Source: Mya arenaria (taxonomy: Eukaryota; Mollusca; Bivalvia; Myida; Myidae). Taken from it: a stretch of 64,000 nt of DNA. The DNA lies in assembly GCF_026914265.1 (NCBI RefSeq), contig NC_069134.1, forward strand, positions 69,247,594-69,311,593, in the 5' to 3' direction. The number at the start of each line of letters is the position of its first letter. Positions within the stretch are counted from its first letter, which is position 1. The translations under genes and the position numbers were made by a program. Under the pieces are notes generated by a model. The model made no database searches. It saw nothing but the letters and a program-made list of their open reading frames with translations, and was not told where the DNA came from. Below are positions 1 through 13,400 of this stretch, in pieces.

Positions 1-403
1 TAGTTCATTATTTCATTCAAGAATTGTTAAAAAAATACTTCATTTCATTTAAGAAAACATTTCAGTAATCCGTTTTTACCCATTCTGTAAATAGAACGAC
101 CCGACTATAACCGGAAACATTTTTTTCAAATGACGTCACAATAACGCGGGAAAAGATCAACCACTTGAAATCACTTTAAAACGTAAAATTAAAACACTTC
201 TGGTACCAATATATTTAAAATATAATAAACTTACACTTTTAAAAATGTTGATCTATATTTTACGGGACCTGCAGACACAATACAACCAATAACAAGATCA
301 ATAGCTTTCATGTATATTGTTATGCAATGAATTACGATCCGAACATATCCGAAGATGACATCCGAAAGGCAGTTCATTTAAGGAATGGAAGTTGAGGTGT
401 AAA
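1..403. other. AT-rich non-coding flank
   Basis: No open frame with gene character, no RNA gene and no recognised repeat was seen here. It leads directly into the 58-bp tandem array. Confidence 0.5.
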
Positions 404-2465
404 TATTGTTCAATGACACTAGCGATATAAAACATAAAGCTGGCAATATAAAATGCAGAGTCATTATTCAAAGACACTAGCGATATAAAACATGACGCTG
501 GCCATATAAAACGCAGAGTCCTTGTTGAATGACACTAGCGATATACTAGTAAAACATGACGCTGGCCATATAAAATACAGAGTCATTGTTCAATGACACT
601 AGCGAAATAAAACATAACACTGGCCATATAAAACCCAGAGTCATTATTCAAAGACACTAGCCATATAACACATGACGTTGGCAATATAAAACCCAGATTC
701 ATTGTTCAATATATGACACTAGCGATATAAAACTTGACGCTGGCAATACAAAATACAGAGTCATTGTTCAATGAAACTAGCGATGTAAAACATAACGCTG
801 GCAATATAAAATGCAGAGTCATTATTCAAAGACACTAGCGATATAAAACATGACGCTGGCCATATAAAATACAGAGTCATTGTTCAATGACACTAGCGAA
901 ATAAAACATAACACTGGCCATATAAAACCCAGAGTCATTATTCAAAGACACTAGCCATATAACACATGACGTTGGCAATATAAAACCCAGATTCATTGTT
1001 CAATATATGACACTAGCGATATAAAACTTGACGCTGGCAATACAAAATACAGAGTCATTGTTCAATGACACTAGCGATATAAAACATGACGCTGACAATA
1101 TAAAACGCAGAGTCATTGTTGAATGACACTAGCGAAATAAAACATAACACTGGCCATATAAAACCCAGAGTCATTATTCAAAGACACTAGCCATATAACA
1201 CATGATGTTGGCAATATAAAACGCAGATTCATTGTTCAATATATGACACTAGCGATATAAAACTTGACGCTGGCAATACAAAATACAAAGTCATTGTTCA
1301 ATGACACTAGCGATATAAAACATAACGCTAGCAATATAAAATGCAGAGTCATTATTCAAAGACACTAGCGATATAAAACATGACGCTGGCCATATAAAAC
1401 GCAGAGTCCTTGTTGAATGACACTAGCGATATAAAACATGACGCTGACAATATAAAACGCAGAGTCATTGTTGAATGACACTAGCGATATAAAACATAAC
1501 GCTTGCTATATAAAACACGGATGTATTATTGAATGACACTAGCGATATACAACATAACGCTGGCCATATAAAACGCAGAGTCCTTGTTGAATGACACTAG
1601 CGATATAAAACATGACGCTGGCAATATAAAACGCAGATTTATTGTTCAATAGCACTAGCGATATAAAACATGACGCTGGCTATATAAACGCAGAGTCATT
1701 ATTCAATAACACTAGCGATATAAAACATGACGCTAGCAATATTAAATGCAGAGTCATTATTCAATGACACATAAAACATGACGCTGGCCATATAAAATGC
1801 AGAGTCCTTGTTGAATGACACTAGCGATATAAAACATGACGCTGGCCATATAAAATACAGAGTCATTGTTCAATGACACTAGCGATATAAAACATAACAC
1901 TGGCCATATAAAACCCAGAGTCATTATTCAAACACACTAGCCATTTAACACATGACGTTGGCAATATAAAACGCAGATTCATTGTTCAATATATGACACT
2001 AACGATATAAAACATAAAGCTGGCAATATAAAATGCAGAGTCATTGTTCAATATACGACACTAGCGATATAAAACTTGACGCTGGCAATACAAAATAGAG
2101 AGTCATTGTTCAATATATGACACTAGCGATATAAAACATAACGCTGGCAATATAAAATGCAGTCATTATTCAAAGACACTAGCGATATAAAACATGACGC
2201 TGGCCATATAAAATACAGAATCATTGTTCAATATATGACACTAGCGATATAAAACTTGACGCTTTCATTTCAATATAAAACGCAGATTCATTATTCAATG
2301 ACACTAGAGATATAAAACATAACGCTGGCTATATGAAACACAGATCCATTGTTCAATGACTCTAGCGATATAAAACATGACGCTGGCTATATAAAACGCA
2401 GATTCATTTTTCAGTGCCACTAGCGATATAAAACTTGACGCTGGCCATATAAACGCAGATTCATT
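404..2465. repeat. 58-bp tandem array (about 35 copies) with higher-order structure
   Basis: The unit runs roughly from cattgttcaatgacactagc through gatataaaacatgacgctgg to ccatataaaacgcagagt. The period is 58 bp, for example 1056 to 1114; some units carry an extra four bases (atat) after ttca. Each unit holds two copies of an atataaaa-type block. A variant block containing cacatgacgttggc, then ttcaatatatgacac, then aaaacttgacgctggc recurs near 665, 965, 1200 and 1945. This shows that multi-unit blocks were copied together. No coding capacity is evident. Confidence 0.9.
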
Positions 2466-4434
2466 GATTAGGGATCATTGAAAGCACTTACGTGGTGTTA
2501 AAATCTGTAAAAAGAGAGAAATTAACAAAAGCACACCTCTATGAAAGTATATTAAAACTCATTATCTGGTGCATTGTTCTATTGATTGGTCATAAACATA
2601 TATACATAAACTGCATTCTCCAAAAAATATTGCTCGGGCAAATTTTCCCAACAAAAGTATACGTGCACACAACACCGTTAAAATAAATTATGTCTGTTAA
2701 CATGGCGTCTAAATGTACATACATGCATGGTTGTTAGGTTGCGTTATGTTTAAAAGAATTTTGAGATGACATTCTTCATATATGCTCTCAATATATGTGC
2801 TTGAATGGACTTCCGATAAAATGTTGTTGTTTTTCGTTATTAGTATGGACCGTTTTGAGGCATTATCCGTATTTTCCGTAAAACTTTCTGCCTAAAAGAT
2901 CTGATTGCCATATATGTTGCTGTGCTCTGCAGAGTTACGGTCATTGATGTATGGCATTAGGCATATAGAGTAACATTAATCTAAAAACATAAGTTAAAGT
3001 ATTAAACCTTCACAAAATTTTTAGTCTTCATGTGAAGTTGTGCATCTGTGGTCAAGGTCGCTGCTACTAAAAATGGAAAACAATTGTTTACTTAATGTTG
3101 CTTTCTAGGCTATCCGGGTTTAAGTATAATATATTAGTTCTAAGAAGTAGAATAGTTCTAAGCGAGAACCGTAAGATGTTAATTGAACTTAGCGATGCAA
3201 ATTGATATTTAGGTCACATAATATAGCCATCAAGCTTATCCAGACCTGATTGTTTTTCAGCACATGATCAGCATAAGCATCAACAACTGGTAACTTTAAT
3301 GTACATTCATCAACTCAGGGCGGGATAATGGCCATTGCTTTTATGACAAAGGCGAGGAATTAAAAAAATAACGCGTATAAAAATGCGTTGAAATAGACCA
3401 TTTTATACCGCTAGGCCGCTATCTTCACGCCGCTAGGCCGTTGAACTGCTTGATCGACTTCTTTGACAATTGTTGATGACCGCTTCAGGATGTTAAATTA
3501 TTAATAAAACACATTAATTTATCATTGTTTTCCAAGAAAATGCATGGACAATTGCTTTGAAATAGTAAACAATTTCTGACACTTAGGCCGCCAGCCCGCC
3601 AACTTCACGCTGCTAGGCCACTAACTTCACGCCGCTAGGCTGCTTACCACACGTGCATAGGAATGGGGGCACCTGTGTCATATATTGCAGATAAAGAGGA
3701 TAATTGTTTGTTTAAGTGTAAGACCGTAATATATTTCACCGAGTGATCACCAAAAGCTATTTTTATAAATTTCACTATTTGAATTAGTGAAATACAAGTT
3801 TTATTTCATTGATAGATCTCTTTAAATCACTGGAAAGCATACAATAAAATTTCGTTATTACATTATTTCATTATTATAATTCTAAATTCAAAATATTTTC
3901 TGTGCTAATCAGTTTAAGATGATCAATAATCATATGCTAATATTCAAGTCTGATCAAACGATTACTGCCGCATGCATTTCATCGCCGTATTTACCGTCAA
4001 CGGCAGGGGACCTCCGCGAAAACTTAACGAAGCGTCACTTTAATCCTGTTAGATGTATTAAAAGTTCATTGAGTTTACTCCTTTAAACAGACCAAGGCAT
4101 CCATAGTTCCGGGATATCAGTTTGAAATGCCTTTTAGAAATCTGAATATCTTATCAATAATTGTCGTAAAGCTCACATAACGGATTATAATGTTTGGGAC
4201 TGTTTATTTTTTAATAATACGGCTGCAATAATGATGTGAAATGAACAAGTTTATCTTGTTTGAAAATCGTGAACAACAAATTGTTCAATAAAAAAACTCC
4301 ACTGCATTTACATGAATCCTGGAAAAGGCAAAAAGACAGACTTCTGCATGCTGGTCAATTAAAAAGTAAAAATATTAGTTTAAAACAGATTTGAAGTTTT
4401 ATTTATTGCATGATGTAAAACATTCTTCGGAAAA
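2466..4434. other. Upstream flank of the claudin-like gene
   Basis: AT-rich with no convincing exon. Two clusters of a short motif, cttcacgccgctaggcc and variants, occur at about 3405-3445 and 3585-3645, some 180 bp apart. They look like a small dispersed or duplicated repeat. No clear TATA box was identified close to the first coding exon. Confidence 0.5.
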
Positions 4435-7400
4435 ATGGAAATAGAAAATACGAGGAGCATTATGAAAGGAAAGACTGTTACCATCGACACTAATGCAAAT
4501 TCTGAAAAACGAGCTGTACCAAAGGCTCCAAACGGAAGACCAACCGAAGCTGTGACGTCATCGGCCCGTCGCTGTGCATCTTGCGGTTTGACGTCAGTTA
4601 ATTTTATTGCGTCATTCACCGTTCTGCTCATAGCAACAGTTTCGTTCATCGTATCCATGGCAACAAAGAATTGGTCGGCGAGTGGGGCTAGTATGAAAAT
4701 GGGTCTGTGGGATTTTTGTGTTAAAAGAGTGGACAGTGCGGCTTGGGAATGTTTTCCCGTCAATACAGGTAAGATAACCTTTATCGCAGAAGTAATAGAT
4801 GGCATGAATAAAAATTTCAATGATTAAGAATGGGTGGAGTGAGCGTCGCGAACGAGCCCCTCTTAATCATTAAGATTTTAATTTAGGTCATCTAACTGAC
4901 TAACAACATAACCTCATTGGCTGATACATTGACAACGCAAAACCTGACGCAGGGATTGTGTATCGGATGAGTGGCAGGAGGCGGACATTTAAACACCCGT
5001 GAACACTTGTTAGAACACAACCTACTTTTTAGCCAATGATATTTCATATTGTTACGCTCACTCCGCCCATTCTTAATCATTTAAATGTTATTTCATGTCA
5101 ACTAACTATCCGTATTACTTATATTATATCTTTAAAAACATACCATGGTTTCCAGAAAATGTTCAGGAGGACTCGTTCACATTTTGTAGAGTCAAACATA
5201 GAAAACAATAGTTCCATGTAAAATGTGAACAAAATGCTTGTTTCAATGATATTAATAAATCTTCATCAGAAGTTTAAATAAGACCTCTTTTGTAAAAGAT
5301 TTATTTTTAAAACAATGACAGAAAAGGTTTTCAAGATTCTGACGAAAAGCGTAACGCTATTGAGAGTTAAATGGATTTAGCCATATGTTCATCGCGCATC
5401 TGTCAGTTGCTGCGTGGTGTGTGTGTTTATAACAGTAAGAAGAAAACAGTCAATTTGGAACGAAATTTAACATATAACAATGGACTCCAGAAATATTTCA
5501 AAGCAATAGGCAAATATGTCGAATATCTGTCGTGATCTGAATAACGAAAAGGAAAGTTTTTACTTTTGGAGATGTTGATGGAAAAAGTTATTTTTCACGT
5601 CCTTTTTCTGTTTCACGTGTAAAAGTGATGTTACTAAGTTTTCGAAAAACATGAGTGTACCAACAGCTGAACAATGAATTAAATATTCGCACATGATATT
5701 CTATTTGTATTATTCTGCAATATACTTTGGACAGTTGGCTTTAAGTAACACATTAACAACATGTGTTGTTTCAAACGCAATAAAAGTAAACGATTCTGTT
5801 TGTTGTTTGAATCCAATGTTTCTTACCAGAATTTACATGAGTTTCCCATACTGTCGGCCATGTGCTACTCACGTTCACGTCCTCTCTACTGCCCGTGTGT
5901 TGTATTTCCGGCGCTAACCAAGCTCCGCCCGCTAGTATTTCCAGACTTTCCCATTCTGTCGGCCATGTGCTACACACGTTCACGCCCTCTCTACTACCCG
6001 TGTGCTGTATTTCCGGCGCTAATCAAGCTCCGCCCGCTAGTATTTCCAGACTTTCCCATTCTGTCGGCCATGTGCTACACACGTTCACGCCCTCTCTACT
6101 ACCCGTGTGTCGTATTTCCGGCGCTAATCAAGCTCCGCCCGCTAGTATTTCCAGACTTTCCCATTCTGTCGGCCATGTGCTACACACGTTCACGTCCTCT
6201 CTACTACCCGTGTGCTGTATTTCCGGCGCTAACCAAGCTCCGCCCGCTAGTATTTTCCATTCTATCGGCCATGTGCTACGCACGTTCACGTCCTCTCTAC
6301 TACCCGTGTGTTGTATTTCCGGCGCTAACCAAGCTCCGTATTTCCAGCGCTAACCAAGCTCCGTCCGCTAGTATTTCCAGACTTTCCCATTCTGTCAGCC
6401 ATGTGCTACACACGTTCACGTCCTCTTTACTGCGCGTGTGTTGTATTTCCGGCGCTAACCAAGCTCCGCCCGCTAGTATTTCAATCCTTCCCATTCTGTC
6501 GGCCATGTGCTACACACGTTCACGTCCTCTCTACTACCCGTGTGCTGTATTTCCGGCGCTAACCAAGCTCCGCCCGCTAGTATTTCCAGACTTTCCCATT
6601 CTGTCGGCCATGTGCTACGCACGTTTCCAGACCTTCCCATTCTGTCGGCCATGTGCTACACACGTGCACGTCCTCTCTTCTACCCGTTTGCTGTATTTCC
6701 GGCGCTAACCAAGCTCCGCCCGCTAGTATTTCCAGACTTTCCCATTCTGTCGGCCATGTGCTACGCACGTTTCCAGACCTCCCCATTCTGTCGGCCATGT
6801 GCTACACACGTGCACGTCCTCTCTTCTACCCGTTTGCTGTATTTCCGGCGCTAACCAAGCTCCGTATTTCCGGCGCTAACCAAGCTCCGTATTTCCGGCG
6901 CTAACCAAGCTCCGTATTTCCGGCGCTAACCAAGCTCCGTATTTCCGGCGCTAACCAAGCTCCGTATTTCCGGCGCTAACCAAGCTCCGTATTTCCGGCG
7001 CTAACCAAGCTCCGCCCGCTAGTATTTCCAGACTTTCCCATTCTGTCGGCCATGTGCTACACACGTGCACGTCCTCTCTACTACCCGTGTGCTGTATTTC
7101 CGGCGCTAACCAAGCTCCGCCCGCTAGTATTTCCAGACTTTCCCATTCTGTCGGCCATGTGCTACACACGTGCACGTCCTCTCTTCTACCCGTGTGTTGT
7201 ATTTCCGGCGCTAACCAAGCTCCAGCCGCTAGTATAACAAACCAACGTCTATTTTTCAGACTTCAGCGTGGCGACTCAGGCTTTCTCCATACTGGCGGCC
7301 ATGTGTTACGCTTGCCTTTTCGTCCTGTACTTCCTGTGCGTGGTATTTCCGGCGCTCCACAAGGCCCGGCCTCTAGTCATCGCCATGTGCCTCGCCGCCT

Positions 7401-7964
7401 TTGCCACAGGTAACGCGAAATACATGAGAGTGATTAAAAAATATGGGGAGTATGACTTACCACTTATCAGTAAAACATTTTACAAACCATCAATTGTCTT
7501 ACTTTATTCATTAAATAAGAACAAATGTCTTAAAAAACACAAAATCTGTTTCATATTATGGAGTAATTTTTACCCTGAATTGAGACATAGAACAATTTTT
7601 TTTTATTTCGTCGCACTAAATGATTTAAAGTAATGGAAATAAAACTTTAAATACCATTGCTTACTCTATATTTACTTACTAGTACAGAATTTCCTCAAAT
7701 GTAACATTCTTTCTTTCAGTCAGTCTGCAAATTATGACCCTAGTAGTGTATGCCACCAAAAATCGGGAACTGTATTCAAAGATTGAGAAGAACTATTTCC
7801 CAGGCGTAGGATTAGAAGAACTGTACCTGTCATGGTCGTATTACTTCGCCATTATTTCAACGTTGATGAGCACAGTGACGGGTGCACTACTGTTCGTGGA
7901 GTTTAAGAATCTGACTTTCAAAAGTTTATACGATCTGCCAGTTGAACAGAAGAGCCAAAACTAG
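4435..7964 (+). CDS. Claudin/PMP22/EMP-superfamily four-pass membrane protein (3 exons)
   Basis: Coding exons are 4435-4768, 7260-7409 and 7720-7964; they join at phase 1 GT-AG introns to give 242 residues. Exon 1 ends cag/gtaag, exon 2 follows tttttcag, and exon 3 follows ctttctttcag. A cytosolic N-terminus of about 50 residues precedes TM1 (FIASFTVLLIATVSFIV). The first loop carries the family signature W, then GLW, then two cysteines (NWSASGASMKMGLWDFC and ECFPVN). Exon 2 encodes TM2 (SILAAMCYACLFVLYFL) and the start of TM3; exon 3 encodes the rest of TM3 and TM4 (YFAIISTLMSTVTGALLF). Family members act at the plasma membrane in cell-cell contacts or as tetraspan accessory proteins; the exact subfamily is not resolved. 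The first ATG was taken as start; Met10 is an alternative. A polyadenylation hexamer lies at 8021. Intron 1 holds an array derived from exon 2. Confidence 0.82.
4819..5083. mobile_element. Fold-back MITE in intron 1
   Basis: The left arm aatgattaagaatgggtgga (from 4819, continuing gtgagcgt) and the right arm acgctcactccgcccattct (from 5055) are inverted copies of about 28 bp with one mismatch. They enclose roughly 210 bp without coding capacity. The element begins 50 bp after the first exon. I infer a non-autonomous fold-back or MITE-type DNA transposon. Confidence 0.7.
5846..7233 (+). repeat. 105-bp tandem array derived from exon 2 of the claudin-like gene
   Basis: Units begin near 5846, 5951, 6056 and 6161 with a period of 105 bp (35 codons), followed by shortened and rearranged copies. 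Each unit reads in frame as FPILSAMCY, then xRPLYYPC, then VFPALTKLRPLV. Real exon 2 has FSILAAMCY, then LYFLC, VFPAL and RPLV, so 20 of 32 aligned residues are identical. Units keep a ttccag/actt junction like the true exon acceptor (tttcag/actt) but have lost 21 bases after it and the 3' part of the exon with its splice donor. A nested 25-bp subrepeat (tatttccggcgctaaccaag then ctccg) is repeated seven times at about 6840-7013. Long open frames here are by-products and not independent genes. Confidence 0.88.
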
Positions 7965-9044
7965 ACTTTGAATGTCGGCTCAAAATTCAGAAGACACTGA
8001 AAAACTGTTGTTAAAACCCCAATAAATATCGGCACTAAAGCAGTTATATTAATAATGGTAACTTATTATTATTATAAATTAAACTTCACATAACTTTTCA
8101 AAAGATCATTCTTCCTCAAACCACTCCATTTTTTTCAAAACCTATGCAACTTTCTTATTATAAATTTATGAATATAAAATCAGTTGTTGCAATGACGTTA
8201 CTTGTGTGAAATGAATAGAAAAAATTATAATACTGAAGTTCAATTTACATATATCTGCAATTGCAATATATTTTACCAGGGGATCTGTCACCACTATTTG
8301 TATCATCGCCTCAGCTCGCATTTTAAAAAAACAGTGTACTAACTACTTATGTTAATTTCTTATTGGCAGAAATATGGTGTCAGTAGTAAATGGATAGATG
8401 AAATGGCTGTTGAGGAACTATTGTTGGACAAAGATATAATGTATATAAACTTTCACGATGACTAATCACAATTCCATATACCATTTTAACAAGGGCTATA
8501 ACTACCTCGAGTTTTTTTTTTCAAATACAACACGCGTAACTGAAATACGACTACAACGATTGAAGAAGTTTCCAAAAATTGAATATACATGAAGTCAAAC
8601 GATCTAAGGGACATAACTCCCTCAAACTTGTCAAATTGCAATGACACTTGGTTATATTTTTTGCCTTTTTATTCAAGTGCAGTTAATGCCAAAAACGAAG
8701 TTACGCCTGGAAATGTATGATCATAAGCATTGCAATCTTAATTGAGATTGGGCAACAGAAACTAACTTTATTTACTACATTTATAACTTGATAAAGGCAG
8801 AAACTCAAATACAACTGATGTAAGGGCTAATACTATGAATATAGCTGAACATTGAAGTACCATATAATTATAATATGGTACTTCAATTTTAAGCTTTATT
8901 CTCTGACAGTAATTTTTAACCATTATTAACAATAATTGTCTTATTACTTTTGATTAAGTATAAAAAAGCAGTTTATATCTCCATTGATATTTCTTCATTT
9001 CAAACCAAATCAATTACATTGGATCCTTTTCAAAATTTTAGAAG
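7965..9044. other. 3' flank of the claudin-like gene
   Basis: The 3' UTR with a hexamer aataaa at 8021-8026 is followed by AT-rich DNA. No exon, RNA gene or clear repeat was seen. A short palindrome, tgaagtaccatataattata then atatggtacttcaa, lies near 8853-8887. Confidence 0.5.
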
Positions 9045-9224
9045 TACAGTCGACCCTCGTTGGCTCAAACTTGCTTGGTTTGAATTCCTGGTTGGATCGA
9101 ACTGAATGTAAAGGACCAATTTCTTTAAACTAAATGTAATCATTTCCGCTTGGCTCGAATTTTCCGAGGCACGAAGTTTTTACGCCAGTCCCTCGAAGTT
9201 CGAGCTATTTGGGTTTGACTGTAT
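9045..9224. mobile_element. pogo/mariner-type MITE with TA target duplication
   Basis: The left end tacagtcgaccctcgttggc and the right end gggtttgactgta are inverted copies, both flanked by TA. Internal sequence repeats the same theme (ttggctcgaa, gttcgagcta). About 180 bp and non-coding. A related but broken copy lies at about 62262-62380. Confidence 0.75.
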
Positions 9225-10464
9225 GTATATTATTTTAAATGAGTTGCCCTTTCATACAAATTAATTGAAACAAATTTAGAAAAAGAATTAAGCGAGCCTT
9301 TGGTGAAGTATCCGGAGAAAACATGGCTTGATTTTTAAGCTTAACAAGTTTCATAAAATGCTGTACTAAGTGGCAACAAATGTAAGATTCCATTTATCAA
9401 ATGAAACCATTGTCATCAAAAATGAGTTTCATTTTAAACAAAATCTATTGAATCGAAAGTTATGATTCTGTAAAAGTTTCATAAAATGTTATTTTATTTG
9501 GCTACTAATGTTGGATTCTTTTTTATCAAATGACACATTTTTATCACCAAAAATGAAGACATCAATGAATTTTTCTGTACAATGCTTGACATAATGTGGA
9601 ACAGTAGCGCAAAATGTGGCGTACCAGTAATGATATTACACAAGTCCTTTACAAGAAAATATGTAATGGTTGTTTAACACTTGATGCAATAAATGTTAAA
9701 TGATAAAATATAACACAAGTAACAAGAACGTCTGCCTTTTGACCAGTTTACTAACATGTACCTTTCGGCTCTTGCAAAATCATCTCATGCACACACAGTC
9801 AAAGTTATAACACTTCAGTATTATTACAATAATCATGTTCACTGACTCAAGCTAGGTAAGGCTCTACCAAATTCATTCTATGTTAAGCGTTATAGGGCAG
9901 AAAGGTTTTCATCCTTCGGAATGATAAAATAATTTTGGATAAAATGGATATCAAAACAAAGAAAACTGAATTTCTAGAGATTGATAATTAAAAAAACACA
10001 GATTTCAGGAATAAATCATTCAACAAAAATGAGTTCAAATTCTAGCTGTTTGAACCTTCAAAGGTATAAAAAAAATCTGTATGATATTTCATTGGTAAAC
10101 TATGCTATTATGAGCATTCCTATATACATTTGTTTTAAATAGAATCAGATTTGTGTTTTCTGTGGTGTATCGCTTTGTATGTATATTTTGAAAATGGGAC
10201 CTGACACTAAACATGTAATCTATTTGGTATGGCCTCATGCATATAAAAGTTGTATGAGCTTGTGTTGACACATGCAGTTACTAAAACACAGTACACATCC
10301 ACTGAATACTGTTACACAAATGTCCATGGAGCGATGATTGTATCACGAAAGCTACGTTAAAATTTGATCGATTTGATTTTATCATAACCAGAACAAGACT
10401 AAAAATAAGCGCTGTTCAGGTCAACTGCTAAAAGTTACAAAATTTCAATGCTTCATTATGAAGG
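9225..10464. other. Convergent intergenic region and 3' UTR side of RAE1
   Basis: Lies between two genes that point towards each other. A minus-strand polyadenylation hexamer complement (tttatt) occurs at several places, including about 9493, but I cannot choose the site used. No other gene or repeat was recognised. Confidence 0.45.
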
Positions 10465-13400
10465 TTAAGACTTCTTTGTTGACGGCTTGAGCTCGTCAAA
10501 ACATCTGCGTAGGAAAATGTGAGGCTTCATTTTCTGGGGATCAAATCCTTCATGACCCTGTAGAAAAAAGATGTAAAAGTTGCAAATTGGAAAACAACCA
10601 AAAATCTTGTTTCCCCAAAAACACAAGACCACCCTTGTCCCAGACATCATGCCGAATAGAGTGAAAATCATGATGTTGTAATAACCGTTTCACAATCATT
10701 ATAAATTAAATAAATATTACTAGTTAACTAATACTCCTGCACAAAAAAAATTCAAACAGCTACTGTTGATAACTAGTATGTGATAAAACACTGAACTCGC
10801 TTGACTGAATGTCTCACCTTAGACCAGTCATAACTTGTGGCATAAGCGAAGATGTTGCCCTGGGGGTTGAAGTTACAGGCAGTTAGGGGCTGGTCAAACT
10901 GTTCCGAGGTCTTCAACTTGATGCGGGCATCTTTATCCCAGAAGCTGAACCGCCCGTCAGAGCCCACAGTGGCCAGGGTTCCGTGGACCGGATGGAATGA
11001 GATGTCATTGACCTAGGGGATTAAAAAAGAAGATTAACAATAGACTATCCATTGAAATCATTTCTTCCTCAACGTTTGGCACCAAAATCTCCTACAGTTT
11101 TAAGTGACTTAAGCCAGGATGAAACTGAGCTCCCACTTTTCCATGGTAGGGAGAATTTTGTAGGCATGTTTATAAGATAAACAAACTCTCACTCATGCAA
11201 AGAGATGCAGTATCTGTGCTAAATATAGCTTACCGTAAGTAATATTTCAAGCTATAGGAAAGTGAACACTGTCACATGTATTTGTTTACAGTCTGCCGTG
11301 CTCCCGGTGATTATCAAATCTTTGACAGTTAATAGATATTTTTCTCACATTTTCTCTGCCATTTCATTTGAAATGGTGCAATAAAGCTATTTACAAAAGT
11401 TGTTAGGCAAAATACTACTTGGTTATTTCACTATTTGAAAAAAAACAACGGTTCTTAGATGTGAAGCATGTCAAAAAAAACATGAAACTTAATATTCTGA
11501 GACTTGTAAAGTGAACTATTTGTTATTTAGCTAAATGAGATCAGATACTCAAGCTTGTAACAACGAATTTTTCATAAATCTAATTTGTCCTGGTCATTAT
11601 TTTGTTGGCATGTTTTACCATCTGTTTACCAGATAATTCATAAAGAATCTCAAAAAGTCATTATATTTGTCTCAAAACTAACAACTTTCTTATTCGAAAT
11701 AAAGAATATTTACCTATAAAATCAATATAGAAAAAAACTCAAGGAACATTAAAAGTAGTATGCTATCATCTTAAAAGATAATTCCAAAAGAATCTTAAAA
11801 AGACCTTATCTTTGTCTGAAAACTAACAACTTCCTCAGCGTCATTATTCCAAATGAAGAATTTTTATCTATAAAATCTAAATAAGGTAGATAAAAAACTC
11901 AAGACACAGTGAATGTAGTTTGCAATCATCTTAAAAGTATTTTATAATTTTAGCTTGTTAAAAGAAATTTGAGACAACAAATATGATTTTTAAGATGCTT
12001 CGATAATACATGTCCTGATTGTTCTACAAGGTTGAGAGTGCTTCAGCGGAATATGTGTCCGCTGTTCACCCAAGAGGTCGTGGGTTCGATACCCACGAGG
12101 AGTACTTTCTCACAGCCCTCTCATAATGGACACCAGTACTGGTTTCTGTCTAAGAAACGGACTCGAGAGTTATTTATATCAGCTTTCAGCTGTCAACACA
12201 ATCAAGCTACCATGTAGTAGTATAAACTAGATCTTCTGAAATATTTTTTTATGCTATATATTGAGAATATCAATTTCAGCATGTGGAAAAAATTTCAGGT
12301 AAAGTAAGTATGCTTTGATCTCAATCTTCTTACAGCATATATATCCTGCATATTGCTAGATGTTCCATTAGCTCGATGGCACTTAAACGTGAAGTTATCC
12401 TTAGGATTGGTCGGGTTGACGTAGTGTATAGCCACGCGACCCTCGATACTGCCCAGCGCAAAACCTGTTGGCTGATTAGTCTTCTTGTCCATGAAGATAT
12501 TCACACAGCGGTGCTGTAGAAAAAATCAACAACTTAATCTATATATTATCTACGTAAACCAACTGACAAGGAAACTTGTATTTTGATAGCTCTATTAACC
12601 TTAATGTTAAATTTAGATGCAAGGTGACACGATGTAATGCTGCTATCATATGAAAAGGCAATGTATGCTGACTATAAAAATGTAAAAGAAATGTCCCTTA
12701 AAGTATACTATACATAAAAGTTACTGTTACTTACAGTGACACTCTTATTCAAAATCAATACATACACATGTATTTTTCACTGATAAACCTTTAACTACTT
12801 ACTAAATAATAAATTTATGAAAAATATTAATTTACTGATAACAAGATTGTAACTGTGCATTTAATAGCTGAAAATGCAAACATCAAAATTTATGGTGATT
12901 GTTAGAAGATTTACTGTGATCTACTAACGTCATTTAAGGTAGAAATTCTGTGTTTCTGCTCCTTTCTTTTCAAACTTAACTCTGTATACTACATTATTAC
13001 CTTTGTTTTCGACATTATTTTATTCATCCTTTTTGGTATATTAAAACAATTGTATCAATTGTGGTTAATCATATTTGAGAATAAGAGTGCATCTTTAATT
13101 TTTGCTCTTTATTTCCACTAAAAGCTGACATGAAATGACATATCACTTAAATTTTAAGTCCAAAAAAAGCTGAATTGTTTTATTTTTTCTGTCTAATTTT
13201 TACTATTTAAAACCAACTGCAAGGGGGATAACCAACCTGGTATTTCAGCGGAGACTCAAACTTCCGGAACTCTTGCGGCTGGTTCTCCAGCTGGTAGATG
13301 ATCAGACCACGGCCCGCTGTACCCACGACTGCCATTGGGTATTTCTGTGAAATACATGTACACAAGTTAGTTCATGTAAGAGTTACATTCTGAATAATAG

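Noticed and set aside
4380..4820. 146-codon minus-strand frame
   Set aside because: Antisense shadow of exon 1 of the claudin-like gene, which has the family signature and splice site on the plus strand.
5761..6708. A 315-codon open frame on the plus strand
   Set aside because: It is the exon 2-like minisatellite read through. Units keep the frame because 105 is a multiple of three; there is no independent start context or splice structure.
12028..12120. A tRNA gene
   Set aside because: Only the B box is good; stems do not fold and a SINE body follows.
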